From the NCBI GenBank assembly GCA_022843265.1, contig JALHNZ010000019.1, forward strand, positions 1 through 58,265: DNA of 58,265 nucleotides. Reading direction: 5' to 3'. Positions 8,893-17,995 of this stretch are shown here, in pieces. The stretch comes from Gemmatimonadaceae bacterium (lineage in GTDB: Bacteria; Gemmatimonadota; Gemmatimonadetes; Gemmatimonadales; Gemmatimonadaceae). Every line of letters starts with the position of its first letter. The first letter of the stretch is position 1. The position numbers and the translations under genes are program-made. The notes under the pieces were generated by a model. It was not told the DNA's origin, ran no database searches, and worked only from the letters and a program-made list of their open reading frames with translations.

Positions 8893-9639
8893 CTACCAGC
8901 GACCGATTTCGCCCTGGGCGCTGATTACGTGAGAGAGTCGGTCGGCGGCATTGCGCCAGTTCGTTTCGACCGACCGCTGGGCGCCGTCGGCGTCGCCCGA
9001 TTCGATGGCCCGGTTAATCACTTCGTGCTCTTCAACCGATGTACCGATTGCTCCTCCAAGGGCGCTCACATAAAGGCGGGTGTAGCGCTCCGCCTGCGGC
9101 TTGATCCCCTCGTGCAGTGCCAGCAGCCGCGGTCCCGCCGCCGCCGCGACGTAACTCTGATGAAACGCCATGTCGAGTTCGAAGTACCGCTGAGGCGTAG
9201 CTGGAATCGCTCGCCCGGCACTCGCGAGGTCGCCGTTAAGCGCTCTGAGCTCCGTAACCAGAATGGCGCGCTCGCGCGCTGGTAGCTCTGCGGCCAGCCG
9301 TGCGGCCAGCCCTTCAAGCTGCCCGACCATCAGGAAGAGCTCCCGCGCGTCTGACTGCGTGAGAGGCGCCACCACGAGCCGCTTCTCCTTGGGTCGGTCG
9401 ACGGCCGAGACATAACCCTCTTGCTGCAGTCGGTGCAGCGCACTCCGCACCGGGGTGCGACTCAGCTCCAGGTGATCGGCAATGTCGCTTTCGATGATGC
9501 GCGTGCCCGGAGCCAGCTTCCCCTGTACGATCATCGCGCGCACCTGCTCGTAAGCGCGCGTGATGCTGGCGCCACGTCCGCCACGGGGGCGTTTCGTCGC
9601 GACCTTCGGCTTGGTGGAGGCGACCATCGGAGCGACCAT
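8893..9639 (-). CDS. GntR family transcriptional regulator, FCD (FadR) subfamily
   Basis: 248 residues. The N-terminal winged helix (about 25-95) includes AYEQVRAMIVQGKLAPGTRI, LELSRTPVRSALHRLQQEGYV and VDRPKEKRLVV, the classical GntR pattern. The C-terminal all-helical FCD domain has ELDMAFHQSYV and EEHEVINRAI, supplying the Asp/His residues that bind a metal or carboxylate ligand. It lies 96 bp after the SusCD-hydrolase operon and before the second hydrolase operon, between two sets of genes it is likely to control. FCD regulators usually sense small carboxylic acids or acylated amino acids, which fits the catabolic neighbours (inference). Confidence 0.9.
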   Translation of the reverse strand: MVAPMVASTKPKVATKRPRGGRGASITRAYEQVRAMIVQGKLAPGTRIIESDIADHLELSRTPVRSALHRLQQEGYVSAVDRPKEKRLVVAPLTQSDARELFLMVGQLEGLAARLAAELPARERAILVTELRALNGDLASAGRAIPATPQRYFELDMAFHQSYVAAAAGPRLLALHEGIKPQAERYTRLYVSALGGAIGTSVEEHEVINRAIESGDADGAQRSVETNWRNAADRLSHVISAQGEIGRW

Positions 9640-9735
9640 CGATGTGACGGGAAAGGGCGAAAACGCACTTCGATCACCATACGCGCAGGCGACACAGGCA
9701 AGCTATCACGTTGATCGTCGCAACTGAAACGCCGG

Positions 9736-11331
9736 TCAGTTGCTCGGTGGCGCCGTGGCGTTCGCGGGGGTTCGCGGGGGAGCAAGAGGTCGACGGAAGC
9801 TCACCGGCACACCCACCAGATCGGCCACGAGTTCATTCACCTTGCCAGCCGGAGTTACGCGAAATCCGATGAAGAACGCGGGCAGCACCGGGGTGTCGAA
9901 CTTCACGCGGAAGTTGTCAGCGTTCCAATACTCGAGCGGAGACTGCCAGTTTGGGCCGAACGCGAGATGCAACCCACCGTTTTTCTCCGTCACCACCATC
10001 TGTCCGTGCAAACTATCCACGAACGTGCCGACATACTCGGAGAGCGCGAGCGTCGGTTTCGCATCGGTCGGGCGCGCAGGCGCGCTGCGCGCAGCTGCTG
10101 CGGCACGCGTCCGCGCCTGCTCCTGACGCACGAGGGCTTCGCCCACCCAATCGCGCTCCGTGACGCCAAGCTGCATGTCCATAACGCGGCGAAGCAGCGG
10201 CGTTGGAATGGCCGTGCCGTTCAGATTGGTAAGAATCACCACGCCGAATCGTTCCTCCGGAAGCATGCCGACCAGCGCGGTAAACCCGTCCACGTTACCG
10301 CCGTGGTGCACCAGCAGGCGGCCACGGTAGTCTTCAACGAACCACCCCAACCCGTAGCTGGTGAGGTGCGTGTACGGATTGTTGGCGCGCGCCGCCGAGT
10401 CAATGCGAATGAGCGTTTGCGGTTGACGCATTTCGTCCACTTGTCGACGACTGACAATCTGTTTGCCATCTCGCGCACCGTCAGCCAGATGCAGGCGCAC
10501 CCACTGCGCCATATCCACCACATTCGAATTGATCGAGCCGGCCGCCCCGGCGTTATCGATGTTGCGCCACTTCACGGTAACAGCGCGAGTGCTGTCGTCG
10601 AGAGCGTGAGGAGTGGCACGATTGGTTATGGCATCAATACCGCGAACGGTGGTGCTGCTGCTCGTCATTCCGAGCGGCGCAAATATTTGCGATGCGATGA
10701 ATGCATCCCAGCTGATGCCACTCACCGTTGCCACCACCTGCCCGGCGGCGACATACATCAGGTTCTGATAGCCAAACTGCGACCGCAGGCTCCACGACGG
10801 CGTGAGGAAACGAATGCGTCGTACCAGTTCGTCTCGATCAGCGTCGGAGCCGTACCACGCAAGCTCACCGCGCGCGAGCCCACTGCGATGTGACAGCAGA
10901 TCGCGCACCGTGAGTTCACGCGAGACAAATGGATCGTACATCTGAAAGCTCGGGATGTAACGCGTGACCGGCGCGTCGAGTTCGAGCTTCTTCTCGTCTA
11001 CCAGCTGCGCCACCGCGGCTGCGGTGAACGCCTTTGACGAGGATCCAATGGCGAACACGGTGCGCTCATCAACTGGTATGCCCGTGCCAACATCTCGCAG
11101 GCCGTAGCCACGCGCGTAGATCACCGAATCGTTGCGTACAATGGCGATGGCAAGACCCGGAACCTTGAAGCGCTCGATCGCTCGATTCACGTAGGCGTCG
11201 AGACCCGCGAACGGTTCACGCGCCTGCGCGGCGAGAAGTGTTGGCACTGCACACAGTGTGAACAACGCACTTCGGGCGCCGCGGACAAATCCGATCATTG
11301 TTTGCGTCGCGTTGCAAGGTCCGATCATCAT
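9736..11331 (-). CDS. Secreted serine hydrolase, class C beta-lactamase/D-aminopeptidase-like (paralogue)
   Basis: 531 residues from ATG 11331. A start at 11298 (MIGFVRGARS) would give a cleaner signal peptide ending TLLAAQ. Catalytic motifs: S97-S-S-K100, Y188-Q-N190 and H343-G-G345. The C-terminal domain (about 435-515, LSEYVGTFVDSLHGQMVVTE) matches the tail of the paralogue at 7242-8822. The two proteins share many blocks (RELTVRDLLSHR, APLGMT). It starts 11 bp after the SusD stop codon, so it belongs to the susC-susD transcript, and it probably trims imported peptides in the periplasm. Confidence 0.87.
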   Translation of the reverse strand: MMIGPCNATQTMIGFVRGARSALFTLCAVPTLLAAQAREPFAGLDAYVNRAIERFKVPGLAIAIVRNDSVIYARGYGLRDVGTGIPVDERTVFAIGSSSKAFTAAAVAQLVDEKKLELDAPVTRYIPSFQMYDPFVSRELTVRDLLSHRSGLARGELAWYGSDADRDELVRRIRFLTPSWSLRSQFGYQNLMYVAAGQVVATVSGISWDAFIASQIFAPLGMTSSSTTVRGIDAITNRATPHALDDSTRAVTVKWRNIDNAGAAGSINSNVVDMAQWVRLHLADGARDGKQIVSRRQVDEMRQPQTLIRIDSAARANNPYTHLTSYGLGWFVEDYRGRLLVHHGGNVDGFTALVGMLPEERFGVVILTNLNGTAIPTPLLRRVMDMQLGVTERDWVGEALVRQEQARTRAAAAARSAPARPTDAKPTLALSEYVGTFVDSLHGQMVVTEKNGGLHLAFGPNWQSPLEYWNADNFRVKFDTPVLPAFFIGFRVTPAGKVNELVADLVGVPVSFRRPLAPPRTPANATAPPSN

Positions 11332-11342
11332 GTGCGAAACCG

Positions 11343-12638
11343 TTATCGCCCGATGTTTGGATTGTTCACCCGCTCGACGTCGGGAAGCGGGAAGCAGTTC
11401 TGCGAACCGTAGACGCCACCACCCACCGGGTACGGCGCACCCGTGGCCGGTGTGAGCGCCAGATTGTAGCGGCGAATGTCGCCCAGCCGGTGCCCCTCGA
11501 GGAATAGTTCGCGGCGACGATCTTCGATCAGCGTCGCGCGAATCTGCGCTGCCGTCTGTCCGGCGCCATTGTAGGCCGGCACGCCGGTGCGTGATGCGCG
11601 TACCGTATTGATCGCGGCCACAGCACCCGCCAGATCGCCGGATTCAAGACGCGCCTCGGCAACAATGAACTGCGCCTCCGCGGCACGCGCGATCGGCGTG
11701 AGCGAGGTGACCAGCGGATATTTGTTTGGCGTCCAGATGATTGTGCCCTGCGCCGTGCCGTTCCGGTTCGTGTTCGTCACGGCGACGCGTGGATCTGCGA
11801 CCCCATCGATCGTGAGCCCACGGTACGACACGTCAACGGTCGCGAAGGAGTTCTGGTTAATGGTGAGGAACGAGAAGTTCTGCCGACGTGCGTTCACATT
11901 GTCGGTGCCCGTGTTGGCCACAAAGCTTGCAGGAATTCGCGCGGCATCGGTGGCTGCGGGGCCCAGTTGGCGCAGATTCAGCAGCGTCCGTGCGCGCCCA
12001 AGCAGCGCGAGATTGAGCGTGGCGGCGTCGTTCGCCGCAGTCGCGGACGTGACCGCCGAGTCAAAACGAATTTTGGCTTCGGCAAACAGTTGAGTTGGCG
12101 TGAGCTCCGGACCCACGTTGATCGCCGCCGAACACATGCCCTCGCCCAGCAACACAAGGCTGAGACCGGCGTACGTCGCCGCTTGACCGATTAGCTGTGT
12201 GCGATTTACACCCGAGGGCATATCCGCGTCTTTCCACTCCCGCAAACGCGCGAGCACCGTGTCGGCGCTGCCCCGCGCCCCCGATAACGTGGTGTAGATG
12301 GGCGGCTGCTGATTGGTACCACAGACACCGGTGCCGTAGGTCGCATTGGTCGTCAAACGTCGTGCATCGTAGTCAAAGTTGGCGACCGCTCCGATCGCGT
12401 TCGACAGTTCATCAATGAGCAGTCCGCTGCCAACGACGTATCGCGTATGTGCACATTCGTAATCAGAGATGGCGCCGTTGACGAGGAGTTGGGCGTTCGC
12501 CGGAACGTAGAGTGACGAGGCCGAGACCTGACCGGGGTTGTTCTGCTGAAGCGCCGTGATTTCGGTGCAGGCCGCGAGGCCAATGCAACCGATGCTGGCG
12601 ACGAAGGTGGTGATGGAGGATGTGCGCATGCGACTCAC
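11343..12638 (-). CDS. SusD/RagB family substrate-binding lipoprotein
   Basis: 431 residues, GTG start overlapping the SusC stop codon (GTGA). Lipobox CIGLAAC (Cys about 24) shows a lipoprotein, expected on the cell surface as the lid of the SusC barrel. Helical repeat blocks and the C-terminal signature ARAAEAQFIVAEARLESGD, then LIEDRRRELFLEGHRLGDIR, are typical of SusD/RagB. The protein ends with the usual CFPLPDVERVNNPNI. Its substrate is not visible from sequence. The adjacent peptidase genes suggest peptides, as for RagAB of Porphyromonas, rather than glycans. Confidence 0.9.
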   Translation of the reverse strand: MSRMRTSSITTFVASIGCIGLAACTEITALQQNNPGQVSASSLYVPANAQLLVNGAISDYECAHTRYVVGSGLLIDELSNAIGAVANFDYDARRLTTNATYGTGVCGTNQQPPIYTTLSGARGSADTVLARLREWKDADMPSGVNRTQLIGQAATYAGLSLVLLGEGMCSAAINVGPELTPTQLFAEAKIRFDSAVTSATAANDAATLNLALLGRARTLLNLRQLGPAATDAARIPASFVANTGTDNVNARRQNFSFLTINQNSFATVDVSYRGLTIDGVADPRVAVTNTNRNGTAQGTIIWTPNKYPLVTSLTPIARAAEAQFIVAEARLESGDLAGAVAAINTVRASRTGVPAYNGAGQTAAQIRATLIEDRRRELFLEGHRLGDIRRYNLALTPATGAPYPVGGGVYGSQNCFPLPDVERVNNPNIGR

Positions 12639-15600
12639 CAGGCGACGTTGATGGTGGCAGAGAACATTCGAAGCGGGGGCGTGACGGCCTGATCCAACGC
12701 GACGATCGAGGTGCCGGCGTTGTTGGCGTTGACTTCAGGATCGATGCCGTCGTACTTCGTCCAGGTCATCAGATTACGACCGGCCACTGTGATCGTCGTG
12801 CGCGCGCGCGTCCAGGTCGGCGGCATCGTGTACGAAATCGACATCTCACGCAGTTTGAAGAATGACGCGTCCTGGTAGTACTCCGCCGTGATGCCCTGCG
12901 CCGCCGCCGTCGGTACGACTCCGGCGAGATAGATCGGCGAGAACTCCTCGGGGAACTGATTGGCACGACACAACGGCGCGCCCACCGCACCCGTGCAGCG
13001 CAACTGCTCGACGGCGTTGTGCAAGAGATTGCCTCGACGGAAGTCACCGAGTGCGAAAAGTCGAATGCGTTCACCAAGCCGTAGCGTTGTGCTGATGGCT
13101 CCAGTGAGGCTCGGTGTTGGTGTGCCGATGTTTACAAACGGTGCCTGTGCGCAACCAACTGGTGCCTGCCCCTCGCCGCCGTCGCAGAGCACGTTGGTCG
13201 CCTGCCCGGTGGCGTTGCGATCGGCCGAGACGACGCGTTTTGCGAACACTGCACCGATCGGAAAGCCGACAAGATTGTGGAAGCCAGGATTCGCGACGAC
13301 GTTCTGAATGCCGCCGAGATCAATGATGCGATCGCGGTTGGTCGCCACGTTGCCGCCCAACTCCCACTCCAATCCTGGCCGTGCAATCGCACGCCACGTG
13401 GCGCTTAGCTCGATGCCACGATTGTCAACACGACCAAGGTTGCGAAACTGACTGCCGGGAAATCCGCTGGAGGGTGCGACCGGCTGACTGACGATCTGGT
13501 CGAATGTGCGCTTCGAGAAGTACGTAAAGTCGAGTGTTACGCGTTCAAACAATCCGGCCTCGAAACCCAGCTCCACTTCTTTGCCGCGCTCGGGGCGCAG
13601 GTCCGGGTTGCCGAGAGACGCCGGCGTCACGGCGCGCGAACCATTGGGCCCTGTCGCAGCGGCGAAGGTACGCAACGCGGAGAATGCCGCCGGTTGCCGC
13701 CCCGACTCTCCGTAGGCTGCTCGCAGTCGCAGCGTATTGAACAGGTCTCGCAGCGGGAAGAATGACTCCTCACCAATGACCCACGAACTACTGACCTTGG
13801 GGTATGTCACCCACTTGAAGTCCTGACCGAACGCCGAGTTGTTGTCGACGCGCACGCCCGCCGTGAGGTAGAGGCGTTCGCGCCATGCGAACTGCTGCTC
13901 GGTGTAGGCGCCAATCGTGGTGTTGAGGATTTCTGACTGCGATGACGCGAGTGGGGTGGTCGTGCCGCTCACCACTTCCACGCCGGGGGCCGGGAAGGCA
14001 AGCCCGCCCAGGAAGCTCGTGTTAAGGGCCGTGCGATAGTACTGGCCACCCACGGAGGTGCGTGAGGTCAGCGTGGACGTGAGCGGCAGACTGGCGGTGC
14101 CACTGTAGTCGCCACTGATAATGCTGTTGCGGCGCACCGTCTGGCCGATGCTGCCCGCAGCGGATGCCGGCGCGAGAAACCGTGCGATCTCGGGCGGCGC
14201 GAAACGCTCAAGCGACCGCGCGTCTTCTCCTGTGTAGTCGATACCCGCGATGAGACGCTGCGTAAACCAGGAAACCGGCGCGTTGGAGAGCGTCGCGCTG
14301 ACCGTGATGCGGTCAATGGCATCGGAGTTGTCGTACAGTTGCTGCGGCACCTCCGGGACGGTCGCGAAGAAACCGCGCGTGGCGGTAAAGAGGCTCCCGT
14401 GTCCGACTGATGCACCGAGAAGCGGAGAGGCTCCCACGTCGGCACCAAGACGGTTCGACGCGGTGATGTAGTTCAGGCTCGTCGCAAGATTGGTATTGGG
14501 TCGCAGCTGCACGTCGAGATTCGTGCGCATCGACAGCTGTCGAATGGAGTTGTTCGGTTCGATACCAAGGGAGTTTTCGTAGGTGCCGCTCACGTAGTAT
14601 CGAAACACATCGCGGCTGCCGGAAACCGAGCCGGTGTAGCGACGGACCTGCCCCGTGCGATAGATCGATCGTCCGCTATCGGCTTCAGACTGCAGACCGT
14701 TCCACGTGACGACCGATCCGGTCGCGGGCACGCGATAGTAGTTGGTCGGAACACGGGATTCGGCGTTGGCGAACTCCATCATGCCCTGTTCAACTTGCAT
14801 CGTGAGCTGCGGGCGACTTCCCGCCGCGCCGCGCTTCGTGATGATCTGAATCACGCCGTTCGCCGCTTCGGTGCCGTAGATGGTGGCGGCGGCGGGACCT
14901 TTGATGACTTCGATGCTCTCGATGTCATTGGGGTCGATATCGTTGAGCCGACCAGCGACGGTAGCGCCCTGCCCACCGAGCCGACCCGCGACCGCGAGCG
15001 GACCGGTGCTCGTCGCGCTGTTGATGCGCACGCCGTCCACAAAGATCAGCGGGGCATTTTCAAGACTCAGGCTGTTGCGACCGCGAACCTCGATCGCCGG
15101 TCCCGACCCGAGTCGTCCGCTGCGGGCGCGCACGGTGACACCCGGCGCGCGGGCGCTCAACAGGCTGGTCACGTTCGTGGCGCCGGATTTGCGCAGTTCG
15201 GCTGAGGCGTTGATGGTGGTGACCGCGTTGCCGATCGAGCGCTTTTCCTGCGCGCCTGCGGTACCCGTCACGACCACCTGATCGAGCGCAATGGCGCTGG
15301 GGCTCATCACCAGCGCGATCGTGGCCTCGGCACCAGACCGCACCTCGACCGACGTGCGCGCGGCGGAGAAGCCAATGCGTCTGGCCACAATCTGCTGGGA
15401 GCCGATGGGCACGTTGACAATGCGAAAGCGGCCGTCGCTCGCTGAGGTGCCGACAAGCCCGGTGCCAGCCACTTGCACCAGGACGCCCTCAATCGCGGCA
15501 GTTGAGGCGGCATCCGTCACCCGTCCGACGATCGTGCCCGTCTGCCCCTGTGCGCCGGCAGGCGACAGCAGAGCGAGTAGAGCCACGACGGCGAAACAGG

Positions 15601-15679
15601 CGAAGGGCGAGCGGAGGCGCGTGGCAGTCCGGCACAAGGCGGGACCGCGGAGGGAGCGCCATCCTGGGAAAGGACGCAT
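12635..15679 (-). CDS. SusC/RagA family TonB-dependent outer membrane transporter
   Basis: About 1014 residues from ATG 15679, preceded by CGGAG. A GTG at 15724 would add 15 residues without a ribosome-binding site. Signal peptide (AVVALLALLSPAGAQ) leads into a carboxypeptidase-like regulatory domain (IVGRVTDAASTAAIEGVLV). The plug domain has the SusC signature VFVDGVRI-like (LIFVDGVRINSATS) and IESIEVIKGPAAATIYGTEAANGVI. The beta-barrel ends in aromatic W. With SusD it forms an energised outer-membrane importer. First gene of the susC-susD-hydrolase operon; its promoter region is shared with the divergent GNAT-racemase pair and contains a perfect inverted repeat at 15742-15763. Confidence 0.92.
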   Translation of the reverse strand: MRPFPGWRSLRGPALCRTATRLRSPFACFAVVALLALLSPAGAQGQTGTIVGRVTDAASTAAIEGVLVQVAGTGLVGTSASDGRFRIVNVPIGSQQIVARRIGFSAARTSVEVRSGAEATIALVMSPSAIALDQVVVTGTAGAQEKRSIGNAVTTINASAELRKSGATNVTSLLSARAPGVTVRARSGRLGSGPAIEVRGRNSLSLENAPLIFVDGVRINSATSTGPLAVAGRLGGQGATVAGRLNDIDPNDIESIEVIKGPAAATIYGTEAANGVIQIITKRGAAGSRPQLTMQVEQGMMEFANAESRVPTNYYRVPATGSVVTWNGLQSEADSGRSIYRTGQVRRYTGSVSGSRDVFRYYVSGTYENSLGIEPNNSIRQLSMRTNLDVQLRPNTNLATSLNYITASNRLGADVGASPLLGASVGHGSLFTATRGFFATVPEVPQQLYDNSDAIDRITVSATLSNAPVSWFTQRLIAGIDYTGEDARSLERFAPPEIARFLAPASAAGSIGQTVRRNSIISGDYSGTASLPLTSTLTSRTSVGGQYYRTALNTSFLGGLAFPAPGVEVVSGTTTPLASSQSEILNTTIGAYTEQQFAWRERLYLTAGVRVDNNSAFGQDFKWVTYPKVSSSWVIGEESFFPLRDLFNTLRLRAAYGESGRQPAAFSALRTFAAATGPNGSRAVTPASLGNPDLRPERGKEVELGFEAGLFERVTLDFTYFSKRTFDQIVSQPVAPSSGFPGSQFRNLGRVDNRGIELSATWRAIARPGLEWELGGNVATNRDRIIDLGGIQNVVANPGFHNLVGFPIGAVFAKRVVSADRNATGQATNVLCDGGEGQAPVGCAQAPFVNIGTPTPSLTGAISTTLRLGERIRLFALGDFRRGNLLHNAVEQLRCTGAVGAPLCRANQFPEEFSPIYLAGVVPTAAAQGITAEYYQDASFFKLREMSISYTMPPTWTRARTTITVAGRNLMTWTKYDGIDPEVNANNAGTSIVALDQAVTPPLRMFSATINVAW

Positions 15680-15741
15680 GCGAGGCTCCGACGATCGGGA
15701 AGGAGGGAAGGACGGGTCGGGCACAACCAGTTGCTGAACTT

Positions 15742-15763
15742 CTGTGTACCGGATTGTACACAG
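15742..15763. promoter_or_regulatory. Perfect 8-6-8 inverted repeat in divergent promoter region, candidate GntR operator
   Basis: CTGTGTAC, 6 bp, then GTACACAG: the arms are exact complements. The site is 63 bp upstream of the susC start and 134 bp upstream of the GNAT start, so one bound regulator could govern both divergent units. It shares arm pattern and 6 bp spacing with the site at 945-966. Confidence 0.6.
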
Positions 15764-15896
15764 TTGTGCGCCAAGCTATGTTCGCGTTGGGCGTTCGGCA
15801 AGAGTCGGTCTCGGCGCTTCCCTTCTCCCAGCCCCTCGCACCCCTTAAAACCCGTCAGGTATCCGCCGCGACCTCGCGTCCCGTTCCATCATCCGA

Positions 15897-16778
15897 ATGC
15901 CGACCTCCACTCACGTATCCACCGCCGTTGCTGATGCTCTGCCCGAGGCCCGTGGGGACGACGGCATCGTGGTGCGCCGTGTCCAGTCGCTCGACGAGTT
16001 CCAGGAGTGTGTGCACGTTCAGGAAGAGATCTGGGGCGACGGTTTCCGCGAGCGCGTCCCGGTTGCCATCCTGCTCGTAGCCCAGAAGCTCGGTGGTGTC
16101 TGCGCCGCGGCGTTCGACCCCACGAATCGCATGCTTGGCTTTGTGTTTGGTCTCACCGGCATTCGTGACGGCGTGCTGACTCACTGGTCCGACTTGCTGG
16201 CAGTCCGCGCAGAGGCACGCGGCGCGCACATTGGCGAGCGACTCAAGCGCTTTCAGCGCGAACTGTGTCTCGCGACCGGCGTGCACACGATGCATTGGAC
16301 CTTCGATCCTCTGGTGGCGCGTAACGCGCATCTCAACCTCGTGCGACTGGGCGCGCGCGCGGCCGAATACGTGGTGAACATGTACGGCAGCAATACGGGC
16401 AGCCCGCTGCACGGCGGCGTAGACACCGACCGCTGGATCGCCGCCTGGGACCTCGCTGGCTCCGCATCGACGCCTCGCCAAAGTGCGCCACGCGACGAGG
16501 GTGTGTTTGTGGTGCGACCCTCCGCAGAACACCCCACACTTCCTGAGTGGGTCGACGCGCCGGACTCGCTGGTTGTGCGCGTGGCTGTGCCCGAGGATTA
16601 CGAGCATCTTGCACTATCCGACCGAGTCGTCTGGCGCGACGTGACACGCCGAGCCTTCATGCACTACCTGTCCCGAGGCGGCGTTGTGCTGGGTTTTCAC
16701 CGCGCACGCGGCAACGTGCCGCCTTTCTACGAGATCGCCTGCGATCCCGCCACCCGTGACACGTCCTTGTCCTCATGA
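15897..16778 (+). CDS. GNAT-family N-acyltransferase, partner of N-acylamino-acid racemase
   Basis: 293 residues. The acyl-CoA binding motif A region reads WSDLLAVRAEARGAHIGERLKRFQ (about 99-122), after a beta4 segment RMLGFVFGLTG. The pattern HWTFDPLVARNAHLNLVRLGA is characteristic of the GNAT type encoded beside enolase-superfamily racemases. The stop overlaps the racemase start by 4 bp (ATGA), so translation is coupled. In Geobacillus kaustophilus the equivalent enzyme transfers a succinyl group from succinyl-CoA to D-amino acids, the first step of irreversible D-to-L conversion. The same role is inferred here from gene order. No signal peptide; cytosolic. Confidence 0.82.
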   Translation: MPTSTHVSTAVADALPEARGDDGIVVRRVQSLDEFQECVHVQEEIWGDGFRERVPVAILLVAQKLGGVCAAAFDPTNRMLGFVFGLTGIRDGVLTHWSDLLAVRAEARGAHIGERLKRFQRELCLATGVHTMHWTFDPLVARNAHLNLVRLGARAAEYVVNMYGSNTGSPLHGGVDTDRWIAAWDLAGSASTPRQSAPRDEGVFVVRPSAEHPTLPEWVDAPDSLVVRVAVPEDYEHLALSDRVVWRDVTRRAFMHYLSRGGVVLGFHRARGNVPPFYEIACDPATRDTSLSS

Positions 16779-17896
16779 CCTGCCTCGCCCAGCTGTCGCT
16801 CCGGGAAATTCGTTTACCACTGCGCGAGCCGTTCCGCATCTCATCCGGCGAAGTCACGGAACGACGCATCATGCTGCTCGAGCTGCGTGATGCAGACGGC
16901 GTCACTGTGTGGAGCGAGGGTGTGGCCGGTGAGCAGCCCAACTACAGCCCCGAAGCGATCGACACGGTGTGGATCGCAGTCACGCAGTGGGTCGCGCCGC
17001 GCGTGCTAGGGCGAGAGTTTGCTCAACCGCACGACGTCTTTCCCGTGCTCGAAGCCGACTTCCGTGGCAATCTCATGGCCAAGGCGGCCGTGGAAATGGG
17101 CATGTGGGTGCTTGAAGCGCAGCGACAGGGTGTGCCGCTCGCGCGTTTACTCGGCGGCACGCGCGAGGCAATCGCCACCGGCATCTCGCTCGGCATTCAA
17201 GCATCTCCTGAGGCGCTCGTGTTGAAGGCGAAGGCCGCGATCGCCGAGGGCTATCGCAAGGTGAAGATCAAGATTGCGCCCGGTTACGATGTGTCGTACG
17301 TGCGCGCCGCGCGTGAAGCGTTGCCCGATGCGCCGCTCATGGCTGACGCCAACAACGCGTACACATTGCACGATATCGATCTGCTCGCGCAGCTCGACGA
17401 GTTCAATCTCATGATGATCGAACAGCCGCTGGCCTGGGACGACGTCGTGCAGCACGCCACGCTGCAAAAGCGATTGCGCACACCGATTTGTCTTGACGAG
17501 TCCATTACATCGCTGGACAAGGCGCGCGACATGGTTGCGCTGGACGCGGGCCGCATTGTGAATATCAAACCCGGGCGAGTGGGCGGATTCGCCAGTTCGC
17601 TCGCCATTCACGACTACTGTGTGTCGCAGGACATCCCGGTGTGGTGCGGTGGCATGCTGGAGAGCGGCATCGGTCGGGCGTGCAACGTCGCGCTCGCGTC
17701 GCTCCCCGGGTTTACGAAACCCGGTGATCTTTCGCCGAGCGCGCGTTACTGGGCGCGTGATGTCGTCACGCCTGAGTGGACCATGAGCAGTGACGGCATG
17801 GTGCAGGTGCCAACGCAGGCGGGACTGGGTGTCGCGGTGGATGTGGACCGCATTGACGAGTTGACGGTGCGACGGGTGGTGTTGCAGATGGGGTGA
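16775..17896 (+). CDS. Enolase-superfamily N-succinyl/N-acylamino-acid racemase (o-succinylbenzoate synthase-like)
   Basis: 373 residues, normal length for the OSBS/NAAAR group. Catalytic bases: K164-I-K166 and K265 (NIKPGRVGG). Metal ligands: D191 (MADANNAY), E216 (MIEQPLAWDD) and D241 (ICLDES). The C-terminal WCGGMLESGIGRACNVALASL, here at about residues 291-311, is typical of the group that has both o-succinylbenzoate synthase and N-acylamino-acid racemase activity. No other menaquinone genes are in the window, whereas the GNAT partner and an M20 deacylase are. N-succinylamino-acid racemase is therefore the preferred role. MenC function for menaquinone cannot be excluded. Confidence 0.88.
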   Translation: MTCLAQLSLREIRLPLREPFRISSGEVTERRIMLLELRDADGVTVWSEGVAGEQPNYSPEAIDTVWIAVTQWVAPRVLGREFAQPHDVFPVLEADFRGNLMAKAAVEMGMWVLEAQRQGVPLARLLGGTREAIATGISLGIQASPEALVLKAKAAIAEGYRKVKIKIAPGYDVSYVRAAREALPDAPLMADANNAYTLHDIDLLAQLDEFNLMMIEQPLAWDDVVQHATLQKRLRTPICLDESITSLDKARDMVALDAGRIVNIKPGRVGGFASSLAIHDYCVSQDIPVWCGGMLESGIGRACNVALASLPGFTKPGDLSPSARYWARDVVTPEWTMSSDGMVQVPTQAGLGVAVDVDRIDELTVRRVVLQMG

Positions 17897-17995
17897 GTGA
17901 CGGCGCACTCCTACTGAACCGTCCGGATCCACAATGCACCCACCGCAGTTTCCACACGGCTCAGCGGGCATGACTGAGGAGATCGGGAGGCGTCG

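Noticed and set aside
7242-11331. True antibiotic-resistance beta-lactamases
   Set aside because: SxxK and YxN are shared by many D-peptidases and esterases; the C-terminal extra domain and operon context favour peptide hydrolysis.
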